A stretch of 64,000 nt of DNA from Tolypothrix bouteillei VB521301 (GCF_000760695.4 NZ_JHEG04000001.1:6922395-6986394); one strand, 5' to 3'. Positions 7,537-16,302 are shown, counted from the first letter of the stretch. A program made the numbers and translations. The notes: a model not told the origin generated them from the letters alone.

Positions 7537-8802
7537 ATGGCATATCATCGCAAAAGTTATGCAGTCTGGGAAATTACTTTAAAGTGCAATTTAGCTTGTA
7601 GCCATTGTGGTTCCCGTGCTGGAAATACTCGCTCTAAAGAACTTTCAACAGAAGAAGCTTTAGATCTTGTCAAACAAATGGCAGAAGTTGGGATTAAAGA
7701 AGTTACTCTCATCGGTGGTGAGGCATTTTTGCGTCCAGATTGGTTGGAAATTGCCAAAGCTATTAACGAGGCAGGTATGTTATGTGGTATGACTACTGGC
7801 GGTTATGGGATTTCATTAGAAACTGCACGTAAAATGAAGGCAGCGGGAATTCGCACTGTTTCCGTTTCCATTGACGGCTTAGAAGAAACTCACGATCGCC
7901 TGCGAGGAAGGAAAGGTTCTTGGAAATATGCTTTTCAAACCATGCGCCATTTACGAGAAGTTGGTATTTCCTTCGGTTGCAACACCCAAATAAACCGCTT
8001 GTCAGCGCCTGAGTTTCCTTGTATCTATGAATGCATTCGTGATGCTGGTGCTCGTGCATGGCAAATTCAACTCACCGTCCCCATGGGTAATGCAGCCGAT
8101 AATGCGGACATACTCCTTCAACCCCATGAACTACTGGATATCTACCCCATGCTAGCTCGTGTCGCCCGTCGCGCCTACCAGGAAGGAGTTCAACTCCAAG
8201 CCGGAAATAATATTGGTTACTATGGTCCTTACGAACGGCTGTTACGGGGACGGGGAAACGAGCATGAATTCTCATTTTGGCAAGGTTGTGGTGCAGGGCT
8301 TTCCACTCTGGGAATTGAAGCCGACGGAGCAATCAAAGGTTGTCCCTCATTACCTACTACCGCCTACACAGGTGGTAATATTCGAGAGCATTCTTTGCAT
8401 GACATTATTGAAAATTCAGCACAACTGCGTTTAAATCTGGGAGCAGGAACGCCTGAAGGCACAAAACATCTATGGGGTTTCTGTAAAACCTGCGAATATG
8501 CAGAACTTTGCCGTGGAGGTTGCAGTTGGACGGCTCATGTTTTCTTCGATCGCAGAGGTAATAATCCTTACTGTCATCATCGCGCTCTTGTTTATCAAGA
8601 ACGAGGTTTGAGAGAGCGTGTTATTCCTAAAGTGAAAGCACAAGGACTACCCTTTGATAATGGTGAATTTGAGCTAATTGTGGAGCCTATAAGTACTCCT
8701 CTACCAGAAAACGATCCATTAAACTTTTGTGCTGATAATATTCAGTGGTCTGAAAGTTGGCAGAACAAACCCGAAATTTCTTACTCATTGATGGAGCAAT
8801 AG
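7537..8802 (+). CDS. Radical SAM/SPASM peptide maturase, probable splicease (PlpX-like)
   Basis: The 421-aa enzyme has the radical SAM cluster motif CNLACSHC (C17, C21, C24) in its first 25 residues. The TIM-barrel motifs IGGEAFLRP (GGE), TTGGYG and VSVSIDGLEETHDRLRG follow. The C-terminal SPASM region shows CGAGLSTLGIEADGAIKGCPS, FCKTCEYAELCRGGCS and a final YCHH, enough Cys for two auxiliary 4Fe-4S clusters. It appears to belong with the nif11-class peptide radical SAM maturases, the group of PlpX. It lies 131 bases after the xYG precursor and just before a 70-aa protein in the PlpY position. The likely reaction is SAM-dependent removal of tyramine from xYG sites with rejoining of the backbone; other radical chemistry cannot be ruled out without assay. 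Confidence 0.85.
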   Translation: MAYHRKSYAVWEITLKCNLACSHCGSRAGNTRSKELSTEEALDLVKQMAEVGIKEVTLIGGEAFLRPDWLEIAKAINEAGMLCGMTTGGYGISLETARKMKAAGIRTVSVSIDGLEETHDRLRGRKGSWKYAFQTMRHLREVGISFGCNTQINRLSAPEFPCIYECIRDAGARAWQIQLTVPMGNAADNADILLQPHELLDIYPMLARVARRAYQEGVQLQAGNNIGYYGPYERLLRGRGNEHEFSFWQGCGAGLSTLGIEADGAIKGCPSLPTTAYTGGNIREHSLHDIIENSAQLRLNLGAGTPEGTKHLWGFCKTCEYAELCRGGCSWTAHVFFDRRGNNPYCHHRALVYQERGLRERVIPKVKAQGLPFDNGEFELIVEPISTPLPENDPLNFCADNIQWSESWQNKPEISYSLMEQ

Positions 8803-8808
8803 CTCGTG

Positions 8809-9021
8809 ATGGAAAATATAGAAATTCTCAAAATTCAAGAAAAAAACACCGACGTTGATTCATCTTTTGATGAATTAGAAAAAACTCCTCTGCTTCCTCG
8901 TTCAGCTTGGAACAGGCAATTAAGCCATTTAAAAGAAGTTTTTAAAGCCAAGCAAGCTTTAGATAAAATAGAACAGATTTATAAAGATTCTAAAAATCTT
9001 AAAGAGTCGAAGTATTCGTGA
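8809..9021 (+). CDS. Small helical partner protein (PlpY-like by position)
   Basis: A 70-aa, charged, mostly helical protein (TPLLPRSAWNRQLSHLKEVF in the middle) begins six bases after the radical SAM stop; a GTG one codon earlier is an equally possible start. Known spliceases need a small protein, PlpY, encoded beside the radical SAM gene, and this gene has the right place and size. It has no recognisable RRE wing, cysteine or membrane segment. The assignment rests on context rather than on a motif. Confidence 0.6.
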   Translation: MENIEILKIQEKNTDVDSSFDELEKTPLLPRSAWNRQLSHLKEVFKAKQALDKIEQIYKDSKNLKESKYS

Positions 9022-9517
9022 TGAAAACTTTACCATCAATATGAAATCTTTCCTTCCCAAATGCATGGGTTTTATTCTCTATTTCCCCAGGGAAGATGGG
9101 ATTAGAGGATGAGGTCAATAAAGTTTTAGCACATTTAAAGTGCTCACTTTGACTTTGCCATAATGAGGATGCTTGAAAAGTCATGATTGATGGATTAAAT
9201 ATTTTTTACACCACCCTAACCCAGAGCTTGCAAAAGGGAGGGAACTAAGTTTTTCTTATTTCCCCCCTTTCCTAGAGGGGACTAAGGGGGGTAATAATGT
9301 ATAAAAATGGTAACTAAACACTTTTCAAATATCCTCGTTATAGCGAAATAAATTTACTAATTTTTTTAATTTAAACAATTCTAAATTTTATTGAAATTAA
9401 AGTTATTATGAATTACTATTTTAAGTAATTTCTTATAAAAGAAATACAAAATAATTATAATAAATATGTAATAATAAAAATGCCAAGATCGAGAATTTAG
9501 GAAAAGTATTTCTAGCT
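9022..9517. other. Gene-free AT-rich spacer with a dispersed-repeat fragment
   Basis: No convincing gene is present. Positions 9239-9300 carry a fragment of the genome's CCCCCTTTCCTAGAGG / GGACTAAGGGGGG repeat, the same sequence that is interrupted by a mobile element near 11270. From 9340 the DNA is very AT-rich up to the next gene and probably contains its promoter, but no consensus stands out. Confidence 0.6.
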
Positions 9518-9874
9518 ATGATTATCTCTGATTTAAGTCATTTAGATATTCTTTCTGAAGATGATGCAATTTTAGGAAGTGCTGGAGCTACAGTTAGCAC
9601 GAATGCTACAGCTTCTGGTGACTATACCCAAACTAAGGCTGTAACTAAATCCTTTGCTCTACCGTTGGGTAATAATGGTTCTCTGGCTATCGGTATTGGT
9701 TATGCTCAAGCATCTGCAGTGGATTCACAAGATGCTAGTGCTGTGACTTCTGTTTCCGGATCTGCTAACGGAGATATCAATTTTGTTATTGGGAAAAATT
9801 ATTCCACCGATAATGGTCCTAGGGCTAGAGCGGGAGGTGTTGTTCTTGCAGTAGGAATCGATATTCCTGGATAA
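9518..9874 (+). CDS. Double-glycine-type leader protein (ISDL leader paralogue)
   Basis: The 118-aa protein starts MIISDLSHLDILSEDDAILGSAG, sharing its first nine residues with the product at 5754 but ending the leader in Gly-Ser rather than Gly-Gly. The body is rich in Gly, Ala, Ser and Asn (for example FALPLGNNGSLAIGIGYAQA) with a pattern of alternating small residues, no Cys and no clear membrane segment. Retention of the leader with a divergent body points to C39-type export as the shared trait. Function unknown. It is transcribed alone, after an AT-rich spacer, and ends 184 bases from a convergent gene. Confidence 0.6.
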   Translation: MIISDLSHLDILSEDDAILGSAGATVSTNATASGDYTQTKAVTKSFALPLGNNGSLAIGIGYAQASAVDSQDASAVTSVSGSANGDINFVIGKNYSTDNGPRARAGGVVLAVGIDIPG

Positions 9875-10017
9875 ATGCGCTTAACTAAAATCAGACTTGA
9901 GACGGGTGCATCTCGCAAATTTTCAGAGTCGCTATTTGAATGTATTGTCAATGCGATTGCTGAAGTTTTTGGACTCATAAACAAACTTTGCGATCGCACT
10001 GACTTTCATTAAAATGC

Positions 10018-10034
10018 TGAGGCACGAAGCCTCA
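10018..10034 (-). terminator. Short hairpin between convergent genes
   Basis: TGAGGCACGAAGCCTCA forms a 6-bp stem. Read on the minus strand it is followed by CATTTTAATG, so it may end transcripts of the PEP-CTERM gene, and it may serve the plus-strand gene too. Confidence 0.45.
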
Positions 10035-10058
10035 TCTCTTGAGTGCGGGGTGCTGACG

Positions 10059-10922
10059 TTAAACCTCTGCAGACACTTTTGACTCTGAAGAGGATTCTAA
10101 AGATTTTCCTTTGCGTTTACCCTTTAATACTAAGCTAACAACTGCACTTGGCGCAAGTAAAGCAAGGATACTTGAAGGTTCAGGTGCTTGCACTTTAGCC
10201 TGATTTCTCCTAATTTCCACTAGTGCTAAAACTGTGTCTTGAGTTATCTCTCGGTTTAAAGAACCTTTAACAGACGCCGTAATAAATTCATTGTTGCCTC
10301 CAAAGCTATAGTTATATTCACTTTCTGGCTCAAGGAAGGTAATATTTTCACTTTTATCCAGTGCAAGGAAATCGTCGTCTCCAAGAGTATTTAAATTTCC
10401 CACAAGGCTAAAGAAATCTAAAACACGCTCTCGCTCTGTGTCAACTAAGGCTAAAAATATATCTCCAGCTGCTCTTGCATTTTCTCCAGGAGGATTGTCT
10501 ATTGATGTTTCTAGATCTAAATTAGCTGTAAAATCAAAACGAAAGGGTGTATTTGCCTCTACATTGAAGAAGCCGCGAACTATAGTTTCACTTTTTGCCA
10601 ATCCCAAGTAATTTCTCGTTTCACCTAAGGCTGTACTTAAAGATGAAGTAGATGCGAAGGATGGTTCCGTCAGAAACCCTGCTTGCGCGTCAGCAAAAGC
10701 ATTTACCAAACCTTGCTTTGAAACAGCCAGTGTGTCAGTGTCAGCTACACTATCAGTCAAAAAGGGTTTTTGACTGAAGTTGATATAGAGTGATTCGCCT
10801 TGAGACGTTGCAAAGGTAGCAGCATAACTAGGTGATACGGCTAATACAGAACCTGCGATCGCAGGAGTCGCAAACAGCAAAAAGTGCTTTGCTCTTTGTA
10901 AGTGTGGGTTTATAGTTCTCAT
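10059..10922 (-). CDS. PEP-CTERM sorting domain protein
   Basis: The protein carries an N-terminal signal peptide (FLLFATPAIAGSVLAVSPSYAA, cut expected after AYA). Near the C-terminus it has PEPSS followed by a hydrophobic stretch, ILALLAPSAVVSLVL, and a basic tail, GKRKGK. That is the PEP-CTERM signal that anchors and sorts proteins for EpsH/exosortase processing. The tail after the basic patch (about 16 residues, Ser-rich) is longer than usual. The body has no domain that I recognise. The ATG at 10922 gives 287 aa; a TTG at 10964 would add 14 residues ahead of the signal peptide. No exosortase gene is in the window. Confidence 0.72.
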   Translation of the reverse strand: MRTINPHLQRAKHFLLFATPAIAGSVLAVSPSYAATFATSQGESLYINFSQKPFLTDSVADTDTLAVSKQGLVNAFADAQAGFLTEPSFASTSSLSTALGETRNYLGLAKSETIVRGFFNVEANTPFRFDFTANLDLETSIDNPPGENARAAGDIFLALVDTERERVLDFFSLVGNLNTLGDDDFLALDKSENITFLEPESEYNYSFGGNNEFITASVKGSLNREITQDTVLALVEIRRNQAKVQAPEPSSILALLAPSAVVSLVLKGKRKGKSLESSSESKVSAEV

Positions 10923-11273
10923 CTGTATGTAATTTTGAATGGATGCAAAACTTGGCAATCTCAACCTGTAAGCCAGGAAAATACCTAGCTCACTCCGAAC
11001 CTATTGCCAAACAATTTTTCTTCAAACAAAGAATGCTTGTATCAGTCTTTATGGCTAAAAGACTGTGGTAAATACTATGTACCCCTGGGAGGTCAATTTT
11101 TACTTACGTAACTATACTACTGTTCTCAAACTATGTCTCGTGTAAACTTTCCATAATATATTGTCAAATTTACACAAAAGTTTTTTTATCAAATTTTTAT
11201 AAACTCATCAATTTAATACAAATTTCTGAAATATTGAGGTTGTAGCGTCGAATCTACCCCCCTTAGTCCCCTA

Positions 11274-11401
11274 GGGCTGTTTCATTTTCCAAAGAAAAAA
11301 CCTCAAACTCTTATTTGTCCGTTCTTTACCTGGGATAGTTCACAAACTGGAAACGATGCTTTGAGGTTTTCAAGTTTTATCTACGAAGAATGAAACAGCC
11401 C
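11274..11401. mobile_element. MITE with 13-bp perfect terminal inverted repeats and TA duplication
   Basis: GGGCTGTTTCATT at the left end and AATGAAACAGCCC at the right end are perfect inverted repeats, and both ends abut TA (11272-11273 and 11402-11403). Inner segments (AACCTCAAA and TTTGAGGTT) also pair, so the 128-bp element is largely palindromic. It carries no gene. The TA target and size suggest a non-autonomous element mobilised by an IS630-type transposase. It splits a copy of the CCCCCCTTAGTCCCCT repeat, whose other half (CCTTGGAAAGGGGG) follows. Confidence 0.8.
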
Positions 11402-11624
11402 TACCCTTGGAAAGGGGGAAAATTAGGATTCTCAGTTCCTTATACAAGGAGAAAATCGTCTTTTCACGTTATCTCAATAGGAATCAGCCATCCTTAATTT
11501 TCTTTACCTGTACAGAATCTCCAACAGAGGCGTTCCCTACAGTGTATACACAAGTCTATAATACCTAGCCGATATACCGAGGTTTTAGCGTTATTTTACG
11601 CAATCCTAAACCTCCCTTTTTTAA

Positions 11625-11771
11625 CTACGGCGTACACAAAAGTCTCCTAAAATGCCTTCTGACAGTTTCGATCCCCCCCTAGCCCCCCTTAAAAAGGGGG
11701 GAAATTTCTTCAAGTCCTCCGATAAATTGGGGGGTTTTGGGGGCTCTCTAAAGATGCGTACACCACCGTAG
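11625..11771. mobile_element. CTACGG/CCGTAG inverted-repeat element, copy A
   Basis: This 147-bp element begins CTACGGCGTACACAAAAG and ends GTACACCACCGTAG. Its middle carries the G/C-run palindrome CCCCCCTTAAAAAGGGGGG. The same ends and centre recur at 20031 and 31593. There is no coding capacity beyond a chance open frame. Confidence 0.65.
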
Positions 11772-12148
11772 CCCTTTTTTAAGAAGAGAAAATTTTTATA
11801 CAACCACATTTTTTTTATATAATTTTTATTTTAAACTTAATATAAAGAGAATTTAAAGATTTGATGAAGATTGTTTTTTTAAAGGCAGAAACCCTTGACT
11901 AAGTACTAAGAAGTTTTACTATTAGTGAACAGTAGTTTGATACACAGACTCAAGAAATGTTGCTTCGTCATTGAAATTATCTTTCAGGGATTTCAAATTT
12001 CATCAGAGTTTGCGTATTCAAACCAATTCTTTAAGGTTGCAAACAAGAGCCACAATTTTGGTACTTAAGGGTAGGCTTTGGAACCATAAAGACTTGGTAC
12101 ACTACGTTTTCACATAGCTAATAATTTGCTGTAGTTATTCTTATATAC

Positions 12149-12266
12149 AGCAATCCTATTTGATTTATAAAAAACAAGTTGAATGGCATTGCCTACTAAA
12201 AAATACGATGTGGGCATTGCATACCATACAGTACCTAAAATTGTTGATAAATAATTTAGGATTGCT
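12149..12266. mobile_element. AGCAATCCTA inverted-repeat element
   Basis: AGCAATCCTA at the left and TAGGATTGCT at the right bound a 118-bp AT-rich segment flanked by TATA-like bases. The left 26 bases match the palindrome region at 1041. It has no gene and is best explained as a small non-autonomous element just upstream of the HTH gene, where it could influence that gene's promoter. Confidence 0.6.
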
Positions 12267-12336
12267 ATATTGATGTTTTTAGGAATATTCCCAAGTGAAA
12301 TTATTCCCAACAATGGAAGAAAACCATTAGTAAAAC

Positions 12337-12927
12337 ATGAAGAATGTAGACAAGAAGATTGCAATAGATGGTCAGGTGTGCTATAAATTTTTAACACCTT
12401 TTCAGCGCAAAATTCTAATTAAGAATTTACAAACAAATTTACAGCCAGAATACCGTCGAAGGCTGGAAATTATGTTAATGGCAGACCAGGGGAAATCGCA
12501 AACTCAAATCTGCGAGATATTAGGTTGTTCAAAAGAAATGGCGCGTTACTGGAGCACTGTGGCAAAAGCGGGGCTAGCACATAAATGGCAAGAACAACCG
12601 AAAGGCAGACCCAAGACAGTTAATGACCAATACATTGAAAGATTAAAAGAATTGGTGAGATATAGCCCTCGCGAGTATGGATATGGATTTGATACGTGGA
12701 CTGCTCAATGGTTAAGCAAACATCTAGCTCAAGAATTGGGCATTGAAATTAGCGATCGCCATATCAATCGCTTGCTGAAAAAAATGGGACTTTCCAAAAA
12801 ACAAAAAAGCTCTTCTAACAAAGCAGTCAGAAACCAGCCTAAGGATGCAGCGATCGCGATCGATGACTTGCAATCCAACGTTGAGCCAAGTTTCCATTGG
12901 TCATTCAATTTAATTCAGCATAACTAG
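12337..12927 (+). CDS. Helix-turn-helix protein derived from a transposase N-terminus
   Basis: The 196-aa protein carries two HTH-like segments of the IS630/helix-turn-helix transposase type: RRRLEIMLMADQGKSQTQIC with EILGCSKEMARYW, and later WTAQWLSKHLAQELGIEISD with RHINRLLKKMGL. It has no DDE catalytic domain; after the second HTH it ends in a short Ser/Asn-rich tail. It is either a truncated transposase or, since the reading frame is intact, an exapted DNA-binding protein. Its place 400 bases ahead of the peptide exporter makes a regulator of export attractive, but that is inference. Spacing, and repeats on both sides, leave the truncated-transposase reading open. Confidence 0.65.
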   Translation: MKNVDKKIAIDGQVCYKFLTPFQRKILIKNLQTNLQPEYRRRLEIMLMADQGKSQTQICEILGCSKEMARYWSTVAKAGLAHKWQEQPKGRPKTVNDQYIERLKELVRYSPREYGYGFDTWTAQWLSKHLAQELGIEISDRHINRLLKKMGLSKKQKSSSNKAVRNQPKDAAIAIDDLQSNVEPSFHWSFNLIQHN

Positions 12928-13227
12928 TACACGAAGGCAGAAGTCCGCTCGTCAGAGGAGCCACTACAGTGGACGGGTTCCACAGGCTTCAGCAAGTGGT
13001 GAGTCCAGTCCTACAGGCGGTGAGACCAGTGCTGCAGGCGGGTTTCCCGCCGTAAGCGACTGGCGTATAGCCCTGCGGGCATAGCTTCGCATCGTGGAGC
13101 GTGTGCTTGCACATAGCGTCTGTGCTCCTGAGATACGCGTAAGAGCGTGGCAGAAGGTGCCAAAGTTTTGATTGACAGCTTTTTGCTTGTTACTAATGGT
13201 TGCTTTATTTACGCCAACCTGTACTAG
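12924..13227. repeat. ACTAGTACA-bounded repeat, long copy with inner GC-rich repeat
   Basis: It opens CTAGTACACGAAGGCAGAAG and closes TTTACGCCAACCTGTACTAG, the same ends as the 112-bp copy at 29864. About 200 bp of GC-rich sequence with small palindromes (GCGGGTTTCCCGC) fill the middle. That filling matches, in reverse orientation, the repeat at the right edge of the window, so one repeat is nested in another. From 13228 to the exporter start only short AACCATT-type tandem repeats are seen. Confidence 0.65.
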
Positions 13228-13327
13228 TCAGTGGTTAGTAGATAGTCGTAAGTCGTTAGTAGTTAACAAATAACAACTAACCGCTGACCACTCACAATTA
13301 ACCATTAACAATTAACCATTAACCAAT

Positions 13328-16123
13328 ATGTTATCAGAGTTTTCTTTACAACAACTCGGTCAACAACTTATCAGTATCTTAGGTGAGAAACTTCCAGAAC
13401 AAGAACTTGCTTCATACCAGACAATGGTAGAGATCGTAGAACCACCAGCAGCAAAGCAGTTTTGGCACTCAACAAATACTCATACTGGAATTTATATAGT
13501 CCTTACTGGAAAAGTAAGACTGCTAGATAGTTCTGGTAATTTAATTTCCACCCTCGAAGTCGGAGCATCATTTGGTGAAGTGACTCTTTTTCCAAACGAG
13601 AATTTCAGCCCCTATGCTGCTAGAGCTTCATATAACTTGAAGCTTTGCTATCTAAACAAACAAATCTTGCAAATTTTAATAAGTAAATATCCCAATATCC
13701 AAGCTCACTTGTTGGCTCGCGCAGAAAGTTGGGAGCGACTTCTAAATTCTTACCAACAAGAGGCGGACACATCATATCAAGATGTATCCATGACTTCTGG
13801 CTTAAAGATTGACGAGCGAAAAAGCCATGACTACACTTCTGTTCCAATAACAGAGCGAAGGAAAGTCATTCCATTTCCCTCGCAGACCATAGCACAACCA
13901 AAACAAAAAAGATCGCGTGTTTACTTTCCCAATCCCAAAGTCAGAGTAGGGCAAATATGGGGACGACTGACGCGGCGCTATCCGTTCTTTGAACAACAAA
14001 GCCTTGCAGACTGTGGTGTAGCCTGCTTGGTGATGATTGCTCGCTATTGGGGAAAGCGCCTGAGTGTCAATCGATTGCGAGAATTAGCCAATGTTAACCG
14101 TAGTGGAGCCTCTTTGCGTGCATTAGCAGCAGCAGCAGAAAGCATTGGTTTTTCTACCCGTCCTGTAAAAGCTAGTTTCGATAAATTAGCAGAACAACCC
14201 CTACCCGCGATCGTGCATTGGGAAGGCAAACATTACATTGTCGTGTATGAAATTACTTCCAAATATGTGATTGTTGGCGATCCTGCTGTTGCTCAACGGA
14301 AGCTGAGCCATGCAGAGTTCAAAAGGGGTTGGACGGGTTATGCATTGTTATTGCAACCTACAGCACGACTCAAAGAAAGCCAAGAAGCGAGTACGCCGTT
14401 TTGGCAGTTATTCGAGTTAGTCAAACCACATACGACTGTTCTAGTAGAAGTCTTCTTGGCTTCTGTGTTTATTCAGGTTTTTGGGCTGGTCACACCTTTA
14501 TTTACACAGTTGTTATTAGACCGAGTGATTATCCAAGGTAGCACCATTACCTTAACTGCTATTGGTCTGGGCTTGGTGATTTTTGGTTTGTTCCGCGTTG
14601 CGATGAACGGACTACGACAATATTTGCTGGATCACACGGCAAATCGAGTAGGAGTCTCTTTGTTGGTGGGGTTTATCAAACATACCTTCCGCTTACCCTT
14701 AGCCTTTTTTGAGTCTCGTTACGTTGGTGATATTATTTCTCGCGTTCAGGAGAATCAAAAAATTCAGCGCTTTCTTACGGGAGAAGCACTGTCCATAATT
14801 CTTGATTTGCTTACAGTAGTTGTTTATATAGGATTGATGTTTTGGTATAGCTGGCAAATGGCATTGCTAGTGCTATTGGTTATACCACCCTTTTTCCTAT
14901 TAGCTCTGATAACCACGCCTTTACTCCGCCGTATCAACCGTGAGGTGTTTAATGCTTTAAGCGAAGAGAACAGTTATTTGATTCAATCTCTGACGGGAAT
15001 TCGTTCTATCCGGTCAATGGCAATTGAGCAAACAGTTCGCTGGCGTTGGGAAGAACTCCTAAATCAGTTGATCAAAAAAATGTTTGGCGCTCAAGTCGTT
15101 GCAAACCAACTACAAATTTTCAGTTCTACCATCGAATCTTTGGCAACGACAGGATTACTGTGGTTTGGAGCATGGTTAGTGATTCAAAACCAACTATCCA
15201 TCGGGCAACTTGTTGCTTTCAATATGCTGTTGGGTAATGTCATTCATCCTTTTCAGCGTCTAACAGTTCTGTGGAATCAATTGCAAGAAATTGTTGTAGC
15301 CACCGAGCGGATTAATGATGTTCTCGATGCAGAACCAGAAGAAGATTTACTTTTATCACCCCGCCAGTCCTTACCAAGACTTTGCGGTCACATTCGCTTC
15401 GAGAATGTCACATTTCGCTACCATCCAGAAAGCGACACAAACATACTGGAAAACATTAACTTTGAAATCCAGCCCAATCAAACTGTAGCGGTTGTGGGGC
15501 GTAGCGGTTCTGGTAAAACTACGCTTTCTAAATTAATCTTGGGATTATATCCTCCCACTACAGGTAAAGTCTCGATAGATGGTCACGATGTAGCTAATAT
15601 TTCTCTCAAATCGCTGCGTTCTCAAATGGGTGTTGTTGACCAAGAGACTTTCTTATTTGGCGGTACGATTCGAGAAAACATCAGCATTGCTCACCCAGAA
15701 GCCACTCTAGAAGAAATTGTTGAGGCGGCGCGTTTAGCAGGCGCAGATGAATTTATTCGACAACTACCACTTGGCTACGAAACTCAAATTGGTGAAGGTG
15801 GCGGAATGCTTTCTGGCGGTCAACGTCAGCGTTTAGCGATCGCTCGTGCATTGTTAGGTAATCCCCAGTTCCTAATTTTTGATGAAGCCACCAGTCACCT
15901 AGATGCAGAATCAGAACGTATCATTCAGAACAACTTGAAGACTATTCTCAAAGGACGTACTAGCTTGATTATTGCTCATCGCCTCTCTACCATACGCGAT
16001 GCTGACTTGATTTTGGTGTTAGACCAGGGGATTTTGATCGAAAGCGGTACTCATGATGAATTAGTCGCGAAAAAAGGACATTATTACTACCTCAATCAAA
16101 AACAACTCACTCAAGCAGGTTGA
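13328..16123 (+). CDS. Peptidase-containing ABC transporter (C39 PCAT) with cNMP-binding domain
   Basis: The 931-aa exporter has four parts in order. First is a cyclic-nucleotide-binding-like domain (about 20-135; GASFGEVTLFP). Next is a C39 peptidase domain (about 215-345) with catalytic C229 in LADCGVACL, H302 in EGKHYIVV and D318 in VGDPA. Then come an ABC membrane domain (about 360-640) and a nucleotide-binding domain with Walker A GRSGSGKTT, signature LSGGQRQR and Walker B FLIFDEATSHLD. All catalytic residues are present. Such proteins cut precursors after a double-glycine leader and pump the core out. The HlyD and isomerase genes that follow, and GG-leader peptides on both sides, fit this job. 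The cNMP domain may gate transport; its ligand is unknown. Confidence 0.93.
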   Translation: MLSEFSLQQLGQQLISILGEKLPEQELASYQTMVEIVEPPAAKQFWHSTNTHTGIYIVLTGKVRLLDSSGNLISTLEVGASFGEVTLFPNENFSPYAARASYNLKLCYLNKQILQILISKYPNIQAHLLARAESWERLLNSYQQEADTSYQDVSMTSGLKIDERKSHDYTSVPITERRKVIPFPSQTIAQPKQKRSRVYFPNPKVRVGQIWGRLTRRYPFFEQQSLADCGVACLVMIARYWGKRLSVNRLRELANVNRSGASLRALAAAAESIGFSTRPVKASFDKLAEQPLPAIVHWEGKHYIVVYEITSKYVIVGDPAVAQRKLSHAEFKRGWTGYALLLQPTARLKESQEASTPFWQLFELVKPHTTVLVEVFLASVFIQVFGLVTPLFTQLLLDRVIIQGSTITLTAIGLGLVIFGLFRVAMNGLRQYLLDHTANRVGVSLLVGFIKHTFRLPLAFFESRYVGDIISRVQENQKIQRFLTGEALSIILDLLTVVVYIGLMFWYSWQMALLVLLVIPPFFLLALITTPLLRRINREVFNALSEENSYLIQSLTGIRSIRSMAIEQTVRWRWEELLNQLIKKMFGAQVVANQLQIFSSTIESLATTGLLWFGAWLVIQNQLSIGQLVAFNMLLGNVIHPFQRLTVLWNQLQEIVVATERINDVLDAEPEEDLLLSPRQSLPRLCGHIRFENVTFRYHPESDTNILENINFEIQPNQTVAVVGRSGSGKTTLSKLILGLYPPTTGKVSIDGHDVANISLKSLRSQMGVVDQETFLFGGTIRENISIAHPEATLEEIVEAARLAGADEFIRQLPLGYETQIGEGGGMLSGGQRQRLAIARALLGNPQFLIFDEATSHLDAESERIIQNNLKTILKGRTSLIIAHRLSTIRDADLILVLDQGILIESGTHDELVAKKGHYYYLNQKQLTQAG

Positions 16124-16164
16124 GTCATTTGTCACTGGTCACCGATCGGTTTTGTTGGGTTTCG

Positions 16165-16260
16165 TTCCTCAAACGCCACATCGCTCAACGGGGGGAACCC
16201 TCCGCAGTTGCTTCAACGGGGGGAACCCCCGCAACGCACTGCTCTCCACACGCGAGTGGC
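16165..16260. repeat. GC-rich dispersed repeat inserted between exporter and HlyD
   Basis: Two copies of TCAACGGGGGGAACCC lie 30 bases apart, followed by a CACACGCGAGTGGCT hairpin. This resembles the GC-rich repeats found elsewhere in the window. The frame upstream of HlyD happens to stay open through it, which would add 61 spurious residues to the adaptor. Confidence 0.6.
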
Positions 16261-16302
16261 TCCCCAACCTACGGTCACTTCCTCATTCTCTATCCCCTTC
16301 AT

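Larger units (their letters stand above)
10923..12336. other. 1.4-kb gene-poor region packed with small repeat elements
   Basis: No convincing coding region is found. The stretch holds the promoter side of the PEP-CTERM gene, then three separate small inverted-repeat elements (11274, 11625 and 12149, described on their own), one of them inserted into an older repeat. The rest is AT-rich with nothing recognised. Confidence 0.6.

Noticed and set aside
6486..9021. Nitrogenase-related locus, suggested by Nif11 and 'nitrogen fixation' labels
   Set aside because: No nif structural or cofactor genes are present; Nif11-type leaders are a general RiPP leader class.
10059..10922. PEP-CTERM protein as part of the peptide cluster
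   Set aside because: Its sorting signal belongs to the exosortase route, it is on the opposite strand and it is set apart by a terminator and repeats; only proximity links it.
11621..11809. 62-aa frame in the repeat region
   Set aside because: It lies fully within an inverted-repeat element and encodes Pro/Gly runs from C/G tracts.
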